DNA from: Coleophoma eucalyptorum
Lineage: Eukaryota > Ascomycota > Leotiomycetes > Helotiales > Dermateaceae
Direction of reading: 5' to 3'
DNA length: 64,000 nucleotides
Assembly: GCA_026120035.1 (NCBI GenBank)
Contig: JALRME010000025.1
Span: forward strand, 62,001 to 126,000
The notes beneath the pieces are model-generated. The model was given only the letters and a program-made list of their open reading frames with translations, was not told the DNA's origin and did not search any database. Position numbers and translations under genes: made by a program. Below are positions 36,085-47,511 of this stretch, piece by piece (position 1 is the stretch's first letter; every line of letters starts with the position of its first letter).

Positions 36085-36679
36085 ATGAGTATGCATGCAT
36101 ATCAGGGATGAAGGAACGAGTAAATAGGACAGACGGGTGGACAACCCAGTCGGATATTCAAGTAAACGTAAAAGAGATAACGTCCCTCCTAAAATACGAA
36201 AAGACTCAGTGTCTTTATAGCTTGACTGGGGAGTCATTTCGGATGCTAATGGTCTAGTGAGTAGGCGAAAGTAGAGATCCAAATTATGATATCAGAAACA
36301 CATGGAGATCGGTCACTAAGTACTTAGATCAAGTACCAAATGGCGTTCGTTGGTAATATCTTGATGCCAAAGTACTTGATCGCTCGCTTAACCCCTATCC
36401 TTATCCCTCAACTTCATCTCACTCACAGGGAAAAGGATACCTGATCATTGAGTTCTGGAGTAGACATCCAGCGGCAACCTTGTGATTGAATAAGATTTTG
36501 GCCTCTTTGATGAAAGGACTTCACGTAGATTGCTAAAGTACCGTACTAAAAGAAAATCGGGCCGTCCAGGAAATACCCACCGACAGAATATGTAAAATCA
36601 AGCCACCAAAAAGGAAAAGGCAAGCTGTGGTATACCTACCAGTACTCCAAAACACATCCTTCGCCCTTTGCTCATACTA
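36085..36679. other. Convergent intergenic region
   Basis: 3' flanks of the Zn2Cys6 gene (plus) and the glycosyltransferase (minus). Nothing else was seen. Confidence 0.6.
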
Positions 36680-39600
36680 TTAATTTATCTTGGCATCAAA
36701 CTCCCTGATAATCATCTCCCTTTCCGCATCATCCTTCTTGATCTGCCGAGCCAGCTCAGATCCTTGGATCTGCCTCGCGAGTAGGATCTTCGCCTCTGCG
36801 GGAGTGGCGTGGAGGGCTGAGATGGATTTATATGCGCCTAGGAGGGAGTAACCAACAAGGCCGAGCATTGCTAGGAGTTGTTATTAGGGTGCTTTGATAT
36901 AGAGGAGAGCCGAATAAACATACCTGCTCCTGGCTTGACGACAACCCCAAGAGAGCCGGCAACAAAGCCTTTGCCAAACCCTTTGAATCCGTCATCAATA
37001 GCTCCTTTGATTGGCTGCGTTACGATTCCTGTGAAACCGTTGAAGAATCCTAATCCAAGTCCCTGAAAAGCCATTAGGATTTTTGGAATCCAAACTTGTG
37101 CGGAAAGCATACCTTCGTGGCAACAATCGCACCACTCTTCCAATCAGTGACCGCAGCCCGTTTAGCAGTCTTTTCACCATAATACCGCGGGATGGCATGG
37201 AAACCATCTGCCATCGCAACCGGGACACCGATCATCCCTTTTGCAAAGCTTTCCCCAACATTTCCAAGGCCATCACGGAATGCATGCCGTGCTTCTGACG
37301 ATCCGCTACCGGCCTCACTGCCTTCTTTACGAAGTGTTGATGCTTTACGGAGCTCATGGATTGGTCGACTGACCATATCTGCGCTGTCGCTTGCTACATC
37401 TACAACAGCGCTGAGGAGCGCCGAAGATCCTGCACTAAGTGGTTCCCAGCGCTTTTCTTCGATTGTGATCGGCTTGGGTTGGTATCTAATGATTATTAGC
37501 TACTGACGTAGGTTATTTGAGATTCATTTTACCTTTTCATATTCTTGATATCTATTCTCTTCTGCTCCATCAGAACAAAGGCCGCTTTGTCAGAAAGTTT
37601 TAAAAATGTCTTGTCCGTTTTGTAACGCCAGACAGCACTATGTCTCGGGAGAATATCACAGGTCATAGCATTTATTGGTAGGTTCCGATGGAAAGACCTT
37701 ACTGCCTGCTTTACACCGTCTTCCCGTGACATCTTTGATGCAATAACACCGGCGGCTTCTCGGGCTCGAGGGGTGAGGCATGTCTGGATTGCTTCCACAA
37801 GCCGTTCAATAGTTAAAGCTTTGTGCTCGATTGGACGTGGCCCAGCTCCAGCTGCAGCAACCATGTTGGCCCAGAATGGCTGGCTACCAATTTATTAGCT
37901 TTAGTCGTAGAGGTGGTTTAATGGACTTACTCTCCAAAGAAAGGAATGATGCTTGTTGGTTTACCATTTCGAAGACCACATGCAGTCGTTCCAGCTCCAC
38001 CGTGATGCATTACCATTGTTACGTGCTGGAAAAGCCATTCTTATCAAAGTTAGCTTTGGATTTTACATTGTAGGATCAAGCTTCTCACCATGTGGGCAAT
38101 CATCGATGAAGAGAATGTTTTCTGGAACTTCTTCAGTGGGAATCTTGCTTCCTAATTTGCTCCAACCCCGAGATACAATTGCTCGGACTCCTGTCTGATT
38201 TGTTGCATTTATAATCATCTGAGTTACTTCATCGGCATTATCCATGACTATACTTCCAAACCCAACATATATAGGTGACGGTCCAGCCTTGAGGAAATCA
38301 TCGATATAAGATGGCGGTGTATAATTGGGAGGCTCTCTAAAAAAGAATCCACACACATCTGCACATTTATCAGAAGGGTATAAGGGCTCCGCTAACCACT
38401 TAAGACTTACCGACATATCTCGGCCAGTCTCGAGGCTTTGGGACTAGAGCCGGTGACCAGCAATATGTGAAGGGAATTTTGAGATATTCTGCAAGGCCAG
38501 CACCCATGAACGCGCGAATTGGGTCAAGATGCAAAACTCTCCTTCTCCATAAATTTATCACGTCGGAGAGCCTTTAAAAAGTCAGTTCAATCCAGCATAC
38601 TGAATAGTGGCAGATTTCCAAAGACTCACCCTTGCCAAGTCATCATTTCAACCAACCCATATGACAAATAATTACTTGTTTGTGGTGCCGTATTATCAGA
38701 TTTTTGAACATTTGCAAGTGGATGAGGAAAGGCTCTTGTTGGTGTCCATGGCATGGTAAACATCATGTGAAGCTAAGAAGTTCCATAGTCAGTGAGGGGT
38801 CTGTCTCGCAGTGCCTTTTTATGGCAATATATCTTCTGCGAGGCACTTTTGGACGCAAACAGTAATAGTAAGGCCATAAATATGGTGTTTTGACTCACAG
38901 GCACCCCTAAAGCTTGAGCACAATGGATATGCGCAAAACTTGGGGGGTTTGCAATTATAGCCTCCGCTACAAATGGGTTATTTGTCTTAGGATCAGGCTC
39001 CACACATGACTTCCAGAACCCCTCCAACATTTCGTACACCATTTTCCGCTTCTTCGTAATTTCTCCGGCTCTTATAGTGGAAAATTTGGGTATGATTCCA
39101 GGATTGTTCACCATATACTCAAAAGGTCTGTCAGCTAAGGAGGATCTAAGACGAGAAGGACACCTACCGCCATTAGCTGCTCCGGATCACCTCCTACAGG
39201 GAAGAACTCGAGTCCAGAATCGCGAACAAAGTCTGCAAATACATCATGCGTAGCAATTCGAATGCGGTGGCCAGACTTTTGCAATTCTTTCCCCAACGCT
39301 ATGAAGGGTTGGATATCTCCTATAATCCTTGTCAACCACTTCTTCGAGCAAATTATTGAGGCTCACTAACCTCGACTTCCAACGACCTGAACAACTATGC
39401 TGAGATTGGGATGCGCTGAGTAGGAGTATTCGGGTGCTTGCTCTGTTTGTTTGTAGTCCTCCTCGGGTAACTTTTCAAGACCGGCAGCTGGTATATCAGG
39501 GATTTTGGCGGAAGAATCGAAGATCATTGAAATTCTGCCATTTTCTGAACGCAAAACTATCAGTAGATACTTCCACAGTCATCACAGTGTTGCATACTTT

Positions 39601-39886
39601 GGACTTCCGCAGACACGTTACCTCCCCGCCCAGTTAGATTGATCTCATACGGAGGTGGTTGCTCCCAATCAATGGTTGAAGGGGATTTAACCGAGTCGCC
39701 ATCTTCGGGGTCAAATTCAAAGGTCGTCGATCGCGAAGATGGCCCCGGAGTTATTTGTTCACTGATTGAAGAATATGACACGGTTCGGCGGAGATTCGTA
39801 GATGCGGAGTACAGAGATTCGCTGCGCATTGAAGGAGCTGCTGAATTATGGCTGTTCTGTCGTACGGTTTCCTTTTCGTCGGACAT
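36680..39886 (-). CDS. Sterol-type UDP-glycosyltransferase with glycine-rich tail
   Basis: GT1-family enzyme expected to move a sugar from UDP-sugar to a sterol or other lipid. Twelve exons (minus strand): 39886-39622, 39544-39371, 39319-39168, 39117-38899, 38772-38630, 38571-38411, 38358-38089, 38039-37931, 37883-37533, 37485-37113, 37062-36924, 36870-36680. Introns are 47-126 bp; every junction keeps the frame and the sum is 848 aa. The N-terminal 140 residues are Ser/Thr-rich and variable. The nucleotide-sugar fold opens with [19 protein letters not shown], as in Atg26/UGT80 enzymes; [17 protein letters not shown] follows. The UDP-binding signature runs from [20 protein letters not shown] through [15 protein letters not shown], with the usual His and Asp-Gln. 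The C-terminal 170 residues (about 680-848) are rich in Gly and Phe ([32 protein letters not shown]) and may bind membrane. No PH or GRAM domain was seen at the N-terminus, unlike Atg26. Confidence 0.92.
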
Positions 39887-42343
39887 TTTCGTAAGTCTCT
39901 AAGTAGTAAAGAACGTGAAAGTATGGGCTCTTTGGATTCTGGGGATGGCTGGGTTATAATCCCAAATACTCCTACATTAGGTACATGGAAAGAAAAGAAA
40001 GGAGAGATAGGAAGAAATGTATCGAGAGCACGAAGGAGTGCTTCGTAACAGAGTTCAGCGAAGTGGTTCTCGTCTTACCTTACTAGGGTATCCCTAGTCA
40101 CATCAGCCCTGCGAGGGTTGGGATGGTCTTTGCAATACTGGACAATCATTTGTTGCACTGGCAATCAACACCTGGAGCCAAAGTCGAGCTCGCATTTCTG
40201 GGGCGAGTACGATGGGGAACGGGAGCGAGGAACGAGGTTGTCGCGAACCCGAGAGCGCATCGCATGTACCTTACCGAGCTTAAGATAGAGCTTATCTTAG
40301 CTTCACACTTAGCCTTTTCGAGCGACGCATGCGAAGGAGCTTCCGCTGCAGACATTATTGACTTAAATTGTAAGGAGACTCTTGTTTTTATTCTAGAGCT
40401 TATTCCAAAAGTGTATTTATTTGGAACACCTTTGATAATGGGCCCTAAGAATAAAAGATGGCGAAAGGGGCTGGGCTGGGGCAATTTTAACGAGCTACAC
40501 CACAGGAAATTACTCATTGAACACAAAAATATTTAAGAGACGATCATCTTTAGTGTTGAGTCCTCAGCCTCACGAATGCCATTACAGTTCCTTGGCTTTC
40601 AAATTGGAGCGTCAGAATGTGTCCGTCAATTGAAGATAAAGGTAATAATATCCCCTGACTTTTGCTCAACTCAATTGGCTCAGTGCATGGGCTCAAGAGA
40701 ATCACCAGACACTACAGCGCCAGACTCGAGGTGATGAAATACAGTCATATTCACTTCTCTACTTCTCTCCAAGTCATGAACCTCACGGCTACAGAACTCT
40801 GCAGAGTCAACAGTCTCACTACAAGTAATGATCAAAAAATGCCCCATCTGAGGATAATCCCTGTAAAAGGCTAGAATTTCGTCTACAACTAAGCATATTT
40901 GATGTCCTAAGTATCCTACCTGAGTTTCAGAGAGTTGGCTCTGGGAATTAGATCCCCGGGTTGCTGCCAACTGGAACTCCTCGCTTAACTTATGTTCTTA
41001 GATAGCACCAGCTACATGGCTCGACATCTCAAGCTTGCTGTATTCGAAATATATATGAACAGTAGCCAACCTGGATGCCTATCATTCGTCTCAAGCATAG
41101 AGGAGAGGACCTAATGCGAGTTTACTGCCGTGTGTTCGAATCCCGTCCAGAATGAATGTCAAATATTACAGAATATGTGAGTACTTGAGGTGGGCATCGA
41201 GGGATACTTTGGATGAATAATTGGGAAAGGGGTGCACTAATACTCTGGAGAGTACGTGATATACCACTGGTGTGTTGCTATCACATACACACAATCTGTG
41301 GCGTTGATTTCTAGTCCAGTTGGCATTCGATATTAAAGTGCTTGAAAGATGGGGAGTTTTTAGCCAACTCCTAAGAGAGCACTCTAATAATCTAGCGAAT
41401 TATGTAGTATTGAGCAGAATAAAAGGCGCTAAAACTGAATCAGTGTATATCCAGAATTCCAAACGAGTGGACAGATTAAAGGCGGAGGCAGTGAAATGGA
41501 AGCAACCCTCCCCCCCTCTCACCAGCCATGACGACTTCTGGTCTCGGCCAGTCAACCACTCGGTCCACAAGACATAGTAGTTAGTACTTTTCAACTCGGC
41601 ACCTTATTAATTAACCTCACCAGCAGGCTCAAAGGCCAGGAAGAACTGCGACGAATGCGGACTTTGTTGTAAAGATGGAGGGAATGCCAATTCGAATAAG
41701 GAATCAGGTCACGGCTACAGCGACGGGCACTCCTATGCGAAACAGACATGCTACCACTGTTTAAATTTGCAAGTCTGAGTATGAACCACATGTCCCCAAC
41801 ATTCGGTCTGTCATCAAAGTATAGAGCGGAGAGGGATGTTGGTAGCTGGAGAAACGATTTAGTTCCGGCTCAATTAGCCGAGAAGATCGAAATGTCGGGA
41901 CTTTCAGTCGTAAAGGAATTGCCGACGGATTGCGAGGTTTTGCATTGCACCTTGAATCTGATAAGATGGTGCTAGGTCCAACATGCGGTGGCGTGGGTGG
42001 TACGGATAATCTTAATATCGGGCTCGGTCTGATGGAAAGCTTGTAAATAGGCAAAAGATGAGACGAGAGCCAGCATCGCAAATCGTCAAAGCACGTGCCT
42101 TTGCACTATCCTAACTGGTCGCTAGTCGTTCTCCGGTGAACTAAGCCGGCCGTCTTTTCCCGAGGGCTCCGTAGCGCAAAAACTTTGGAATACCAACTTG
42201 ACCTTTTCTCAATCTCCATCCCCAACCTCACCTCACCGTCTACCCAAGAAGCCCTTCCATCAAAGGCATCAACCTCCCATCTCCACTCTCAAAGCGAGAT
42301 CCTACAAGACCTTTCTCCACTCTTCACATTCTCCTAATTCACA
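39887..42343. other. 2.5-kb intergenic region
   Basis: Divergent upstream region of the glycosyltransferase (minus) and the phosphate carrier (plus). Open frames up to 137 codons (for example 40123-40536 plus, with an overlapping minus frame) have no family resemblance. The last 170 bases before 42344 are CT-rich carrier leader. A B-box-like sequence near 41134 was considered and not accepted as a tRNA. Confidence 0.5.
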
Positions 42344-43543
42344 ATGACTTCCACCGGTTCAGTCAAGGTCGACTCGGTCGTCCAAACCCTTAAGGCCGAA
42401 ACTCCTGAGAAGCTCAGTGGTGTCCAATTGTACTCCAGATTCGCATTGGCCGGTGCCATCTGCTGTTCCGTCACCCACGGAGGTCTCACACCCGTTGATG
42501 TGTAAGTTTGCAATTCGAATGCCTCTCCCCCCACTCCTGCAATCAAGTTCCAAGTCTTGGGAAATCGTCATTTGCGATGCGCAAAGATAAACTCCGAACA
42601 AGCTAACCCTCTGTCTATACAGCGTCAAGACCAGAATACAACTCGACCCAGTCACATACAACAAGGGTCTTATCGGTGGATTCAGACAAGTTATCGCTAA
42701 GGAGGGTGCTGGTGCTCTCCTTACTGGTTTCGGCCCAACTGCTGCTGGTTACTTCCTCCAGGGTTCGCTCAAGTTTGGAGGTTATGAACTTTTCAAGCAA
42801 CAAGCAATCAACATCCTCGGATACGAGAATGCCTCCAACAACCGAACAGCAGTCTACCTTGCTTCCTCTGCTCTCGCTGAGTTCTTCGCTGACATTGCTC
42901 TCTGCCCTCTTGAGGCCACCCGTATCCGTCTCGTTTCTGAGCCAACTTACGCCAATGGACTCATCGGTGGTTTCAGCAAGATGATGAAGAACGAGGGTAT
43001 TGGTGCTTTCTACGCTGGATTCGGTCCTATCCTGTTCAAGCAGTAAGTGTCTTAAAGTGTCTTAAGTCCTTCTAAATTCCGACGCTAATTTATTTCAAAG
43101 GGTTCCATACACCATGGCCAAGTTCGTCGTCTACGAGAAGGTTTCCGAGTTCATCTACACCAAGGTTGACAAGAAGACCGCTTCTGACGGACTCCAAACC
43201 ACCATCAACTTGGGATCCGGTCTCATTGCTGGTTTCGCTGCCGCTCTTGTCTCACAACCAGCTGACACTATGTTGTCCAAGATCAACAAGACCAAGGGTC
43301 TTCCAGGAGAGGGAACCACCAGCCGTCTTATCAAGATCGCCAAGGAGCTCGGATTGAAGGGATCATACACTGGTATCGGTGCTCGTTTGTTCATGGGTAT
43401 GCATTTCCTGGTGCCTTTAGAAAACGACCAAATGAAGACTAACTTAGAATCTAGTTGGTACTTTGACCGCCGGTCAATTCGCCATCTATGGAGACCTCAA
43501 GAAGGCTCTTGGAGCTGTCGGTGGTGTCGAGATCGCCAAGTAA
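42344..43543 (+). CDS. MIR1: Mitochondrial phosphate carrier
   Basis: Imports phosphate across the inner mitochondrial membrane for ATP synthesis. Exons 42344-42501, 42623-43042, 43101-43396 and 43455-43543 give 320 aa; introns are 121, 58 and 58 bp and the frame closes. Three carrier repeats are visible, each with the P-x-[DE]-x-x-[KR]-type motif: [16 protein letters not shown] and PADTMLSK. Phosphate-carrier-specific sequences include [20 protein letters not shown] near residues 45-65, [22 protein letters not shown], and [13 protein letters not shown]. The last exon ends [18 protein letters not shown]. Six membrane helices are expected. The CT-rich leader and biased codon use suggest high expression, which is inference. 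Confidence 0.96.
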
Positions 43544-45106
43544 ATGCATCATATATCAAGAATAGATGTGTGAATGGTGATAGATATTGGAAGAGATTTG
43601 GGGATTTTGGTTGATAGTGTCATGAGACTTTGCATATCTCGCTTTTGAGTTACCCTTTTCAGCTTTCTTTCAGTTAATGAAGGTATGAGGAAAGCCCTGG
43701 GAGCTACGGCGAAATAGAAATCGGGACTTGTATTGTGCATTGATGTATTATATTTGGGTTCTAGATTTTTAGACAATCGAGGGAGCTCGCTTAGAACATT
43801 CTTCTCTAATATTGACACGTTCTTTGAATGACTCTTGAATGAGATCCTATTGGGGAGTTGAGACTAATAATAGTGTATGTAGTACAACAACCAGGACTTT
43901 TGCATCACCAAAGTCAATTAGCGACGGTATGTTCGCGCTTAGCGACAAGCTCCCTAAGGGCAGTATTGACTAACGCATTTCTTATAATACACCTCGAAAC
44001 TAAGCCGAGATTATGCTCGAGCCATCTTCTACTTTCTACAAATGCGTGGGCTGCGGTCCACTTTTGAACCAACCAAGGAGCAAAATCTGTCTATACTTTC
44101 CTTGTACTTAAGTTTGAAAAGTGCGTATAGGTAAGTAAGAGTTATGTTGGGATATTCTATCCCGAGTTGATTCATCGAATTACGGCAAGTATCGTAAAGC
44201 TCTGTTGCAACTTCAAAGCTCCTATGAGACAGCAGAAATATTTATTACCACTAGGGAACTCCTGAGTGTGCGGTTCACAGAAGTATTGGTGCGAGCAGGG
44301 AAAGACCATCCAAAAAGAGGGCTATATAAACTGAATTAGACTGCACTATTTCAGAGCATGGATATTTCTCACATCTGATAGGTTCTGCATAGTTCATCTC
44401 TTAATCTGGCCAACTGAGTAATTATCACAAACAATTTTCGTTGCCATACTGAACTGCGCTTTTGAACCCTCTGAACATCCTTACGTTCACCCAGACCCAG
44501 GATAGACATAGAAAGCTGATAGAATCCATATATTTCAGCATGATTTTTACTCAAGATCCAGGAAACAACCCTCTTCCAGATTACGTGACGGCTCTCAAGC
44601 CTGCCGGCATACAAGTCTATCACATCATCTTATGCCAGTCCGACGAGCGTTTCTCCCTTATTTCGATTGTTCGTTATGTCTACTTCAGCATTAACAACAA
44701 GAAAGACTTCCATGTTTTTCCTTATACGAGCCACACTCGGCGCTCAGTTATATATTTACCACAAAAGTGAATGTGCTAATAAGATTTTCTCATACAGATT
44801 GTTAAGAATAAGACAGATTTAAGTAATTAGAACACATCAAGAAGTTCAGAGCTACACAGAAAACCTTACCAGCTCGCCGGTTCATTTAGTAACAGCAGTT
44901 TTTACTTCAAGCTATAGATGAAAAAGCAAGTGAGCTAGTAATGGCTTTCAGTTAAACATGATTTCAGCACTTGATTTATCGTTGGTCAAAGTCCCCCGGT
45001 AAAAGGGAAGGTGCAAGTAGAAGAAGTACTCAAGATCAGACCACCTTTCCTAAATTCTGGAACACTTTCTATTAGCTATATATTATGAGATAAATATAAT
45101 TCTACC
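43544..45106. other. Intergenic, AT-rich, no gene seen
   Basis: 3' flank of the phosphate carrier up to the 5S rRNA gene. Frames of about 100 codons or less, some starting on TTG, show no family. No transposon ends were recognised. Confidence 0.5.
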
Positions 45107-45225
45107 ACATACGACCATAGACTGAGGAGAATTGGGCATCCCGTCCGCTCTGCCATACACAAGCCTCAGATCGGTAGATTAGTAGTTGGGTGGGTGACCA
45201 CCAGCGAATACCTACTGTTGTGTGT
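45107..45225 (+). rRNA. 5S ribosomal RNA
   Basis: Component of the large ribosomal subunit, transcribed by RNA polymerase III. The 119-base sequence begins ACATACGACCATAG and ends GTTGTGTGT. The two ends pair over nine positions with two G-U wobbles (helix I). CTGAGG near 45121 pairs perfectly with CCTCAG near 45164 (helix II). The internal control region TTAGTAGTTGGGTGGGTGAC followed by CACCAGCGAAT is the classic fungal 5S sequence, and CATCCCGTCCGCTC in loop C is conserved. A T-run terminator follows at once. Single dispersed 5S genes are normal in Pezizomycotina. Intact pairing argues for a working gene rather than a 5S pseudogene. Confidence 0.93.
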
Positions 45226-45229
45226 TTTT
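45225..45229 (+). terminator. Pol III T-run terminator of the 5S gene
   Basis: Five T residues directly at the 3' end of the 5S RNA, the standard RNA polymerase III stop. A longer run of nine or more T follows about 50 bases later (near 45280) as a possible back-up. Confidence 0.8.
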
Positions 45230-45530
45230 GTCACTTTCTTTTTGGCATCCCTGGGACGGCAAAACATAGCTTCCTCTTTTTTTTTGTAGCTATTTCACAG
45301 TGCAGCAATACCAGCGCAAATACACTAGAAACACGGGGCTACTGTTTTTAATATCCAGTCATTATGATAATTGAATTACCAGAGGCTAATTCCCAGATAT
45401 CTCCAGCACTAAAGACATGCAGCCAATCCTGCGCTGAATCTTACCTCAACTGACTCAATGGCGGGAATTCACCGTGATTTAAATTCTTTCTCTCCCTGAA
45501 TTGACTAGCAAGGATTTCCTCGTTTCCTGA

Positions 45531-46980
45531 TTATAGCGTCCAATTCTCCAAATTATGAACGTGTTGCTCAAACAAAGGGTTCATGATGGTCTCCTCTCCA
45601 TTTTTGGGACCCTCGACTTTCAAAAGCACCTCTTCGGGGTCATGTACCCAGTTGATAGACAGGTGCTGTACTGCCGAAACGTATCCCTCAAATGTGAAGA
45701 GGTGTTGTGATTTTATCATCTGAGTTCGTAGCTTCGGCCTGCTTAATATTAGCTACGAACTCAAGAAAAGATACTCTACGAACCACATGCAGAAGTCCAT
45801 CCAAATAGGATGAGCTGTCAAAATTTGCGCTTTCACTGGTCGTAGCCAGATAGGCAGAAGTTCGTAGTTATGTTTAGTTGGTGCAACAAGCCACTGCGTT
45901 TCGATCACTGTCAGAACGCGGTTTTGCAAATGGTCGTAGAATATCACTTCACGTCCATCGAAAACTTCCAAGAATCCTAGCTGGTAATTCAAAACAGCGC
46001 AAAGAATACTGGACAGCAACTTACACGCAATAAGAGGAATGTTTGGTAGAGTACAGCCACCTGCTCTGGGAATTCTAGAGTTTTTCCAACTTCTCGTAGT
46101 ATGCTGAGAAGTGTATGCCCAATAGAATGCTGCCGATCTTCTTTTGAATTAAGTACACCATTAATTCCGGTAGAGTGAGATTTTGCAGGTAAATCATCAT
46201 CAGAACTATGAAAAGAAATGAAATCTAGGCACAATTTGTCCAGAAGGCACGACGTCTGTGAGTTGAAGGGCAGGATCTGGTGAAGTGCTAAGGAAGGCGG
46301 ATGACATTCTTGTGGATGCCGGGTCTTATTATGTCCGAGAACACTCAAAGATGACGACCACAAAGCTGGAAAAAGAAAACCAAAATTAGTCGTCAAGTTC
46401 TTCAAGTAAAACACAACAGCTACGAAAGGTCTAACAAGGAGTTACCTAGTAGCTGATAAGAGTCAATGTCACTAAACATTCTAGCAGCAGCTTGGCTATC
46501 AATTTCACATCGCTCCTGATTCGGAATGTGTTTTCGTAAAGATGTCGTTGACGAGGAATTGTAATTCTGTTCTCTCCCTCAGCTGAACAGAACTTGGAGT
46601 TGCTGGTTGTTTCAAACTGGACTTACTGAAACTTTTCTTATCTCAAGCTCCGGAGACACAGATTGTGGAAGAAGAGTCTTTTCTTTAGTTATTGTCTGCT
46701 CAAGTCGTGCTCTCTGTTGAATCGTTCGTTCTAATCGTCGAAGTTTACGTTGAAATTTACCATTCAATTTGAGTAGCTGATCTCGCTCTTCAAACACTCC
46801 CGTTAGATTCCTCGACCCTTGGCTCTCAAGTTCGTGGTTTTGTGGAGCTATTTCAATTCGTCTTTCAGAACATTTTCGGGTTTCTGGTTGTGATCTGATG
46901 AGGGTAGCATGCTGTCTCGATGACAATCTTCCACGAAATTGTACTTTAGAGCGCGATATATCACTATCTCTGTGGCTCAT
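45531..46980 (-). CDS. DUF3425-like protein with basic coiled-coil N-terminus
   Basis: Probable fungal regulator of the bZIP/DUF3425 type; the function is not proven. Five exons (minus): 46980-46627, 46566-46446, 46365-46025, 45980-45784, 45738-45531; introns are 60, 80, 44 and 45 bp. The frame closes to 406 aa. Residues 1-118 are rich in Arg, Gln and Glu with a coiled-coil-like stretch (ERDQLLKLNGKFQRKLRRLE), but no standard bZIP basic motif N-x7-R is seen. The C-terminal part matches the DUF3425 ending: LLPIWLRPVKAQILTAHP, IWMDFCMWPKLRTQMIK, then a long helix-like tail. The fourth intron uses a GTTCGT donor, chosen because it restores the WPKLR motif. A missed first exon could hold the basic region. 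Confidence 0.7.
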
Positions 46981-47511
46981 TTCTGAATTAGTTGGATATG
47001 CTCAACGTCCAGGGAAGTTTGCTGTAGTAAGATACGAAACAGAATCCCGACTCCACGTAGCCTGAACTGTCGCCAGGAGGACATGTTTTTTGCACTGGAA
47101 GATCTCTGGTGAAGTAGTCTCTCCTGACTGGGATGCGGGGGGTATCGTCCGAGCACAGTAAAATTGCCCAAGAATTGCTTTTTCGGTGTAATAACAAGTT
47201 TTTCTTTTTTTTTTTGAAACATATCTGCGCTTGAAGAAATGTACTTAAGGCTGATTCTATAGTTTGGTAAATCAAAATACTTCCTGCGTCACATCCATTC
47301 TCAATTCTTTATCGAGAAGAACAGGTCCAGTGGTGGACGAGGTCATGGCATTCATCGAGGGCCATGAGGCTAGCCTGTTTTCAGTTAGACCCAACCGATA
47401 TCTTAGCGTGGTTCTCTAGATAAGCAGAAATAATCGACTTCGCATATTTTCGATGGCTGAAGGAAGTCAAGAGGATATAATTTAACGTCTTCTCAGACAA
47501 CCACCGCCACA
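46981..47511. other. Divergent promoter region
   Basis: Between the DUF3425-like gene (minus) and SDA1 (plus). Open minus-strand frames at 46977-47275 could hide an unrecognised 5' exon of the DUF3425-like gene, but nothing clear was seen. Confidence 0.45.

Noticed and set aside
40123..40536. 137-codon plus-strand frame starting at ATG, with a minus frame opposite
   Set aside because: No family resemblance, no splice extension, and both strands equally open; coding not supported.
41070..41150. Possible tRNA: CTGGA...TCCAG ends and a TTCGAATCCC B-box-like sequence
   Set aside because: Only five end pairs, a poor T-stem, and no convincing A box or anticodon arm. tRNAscan would decide.
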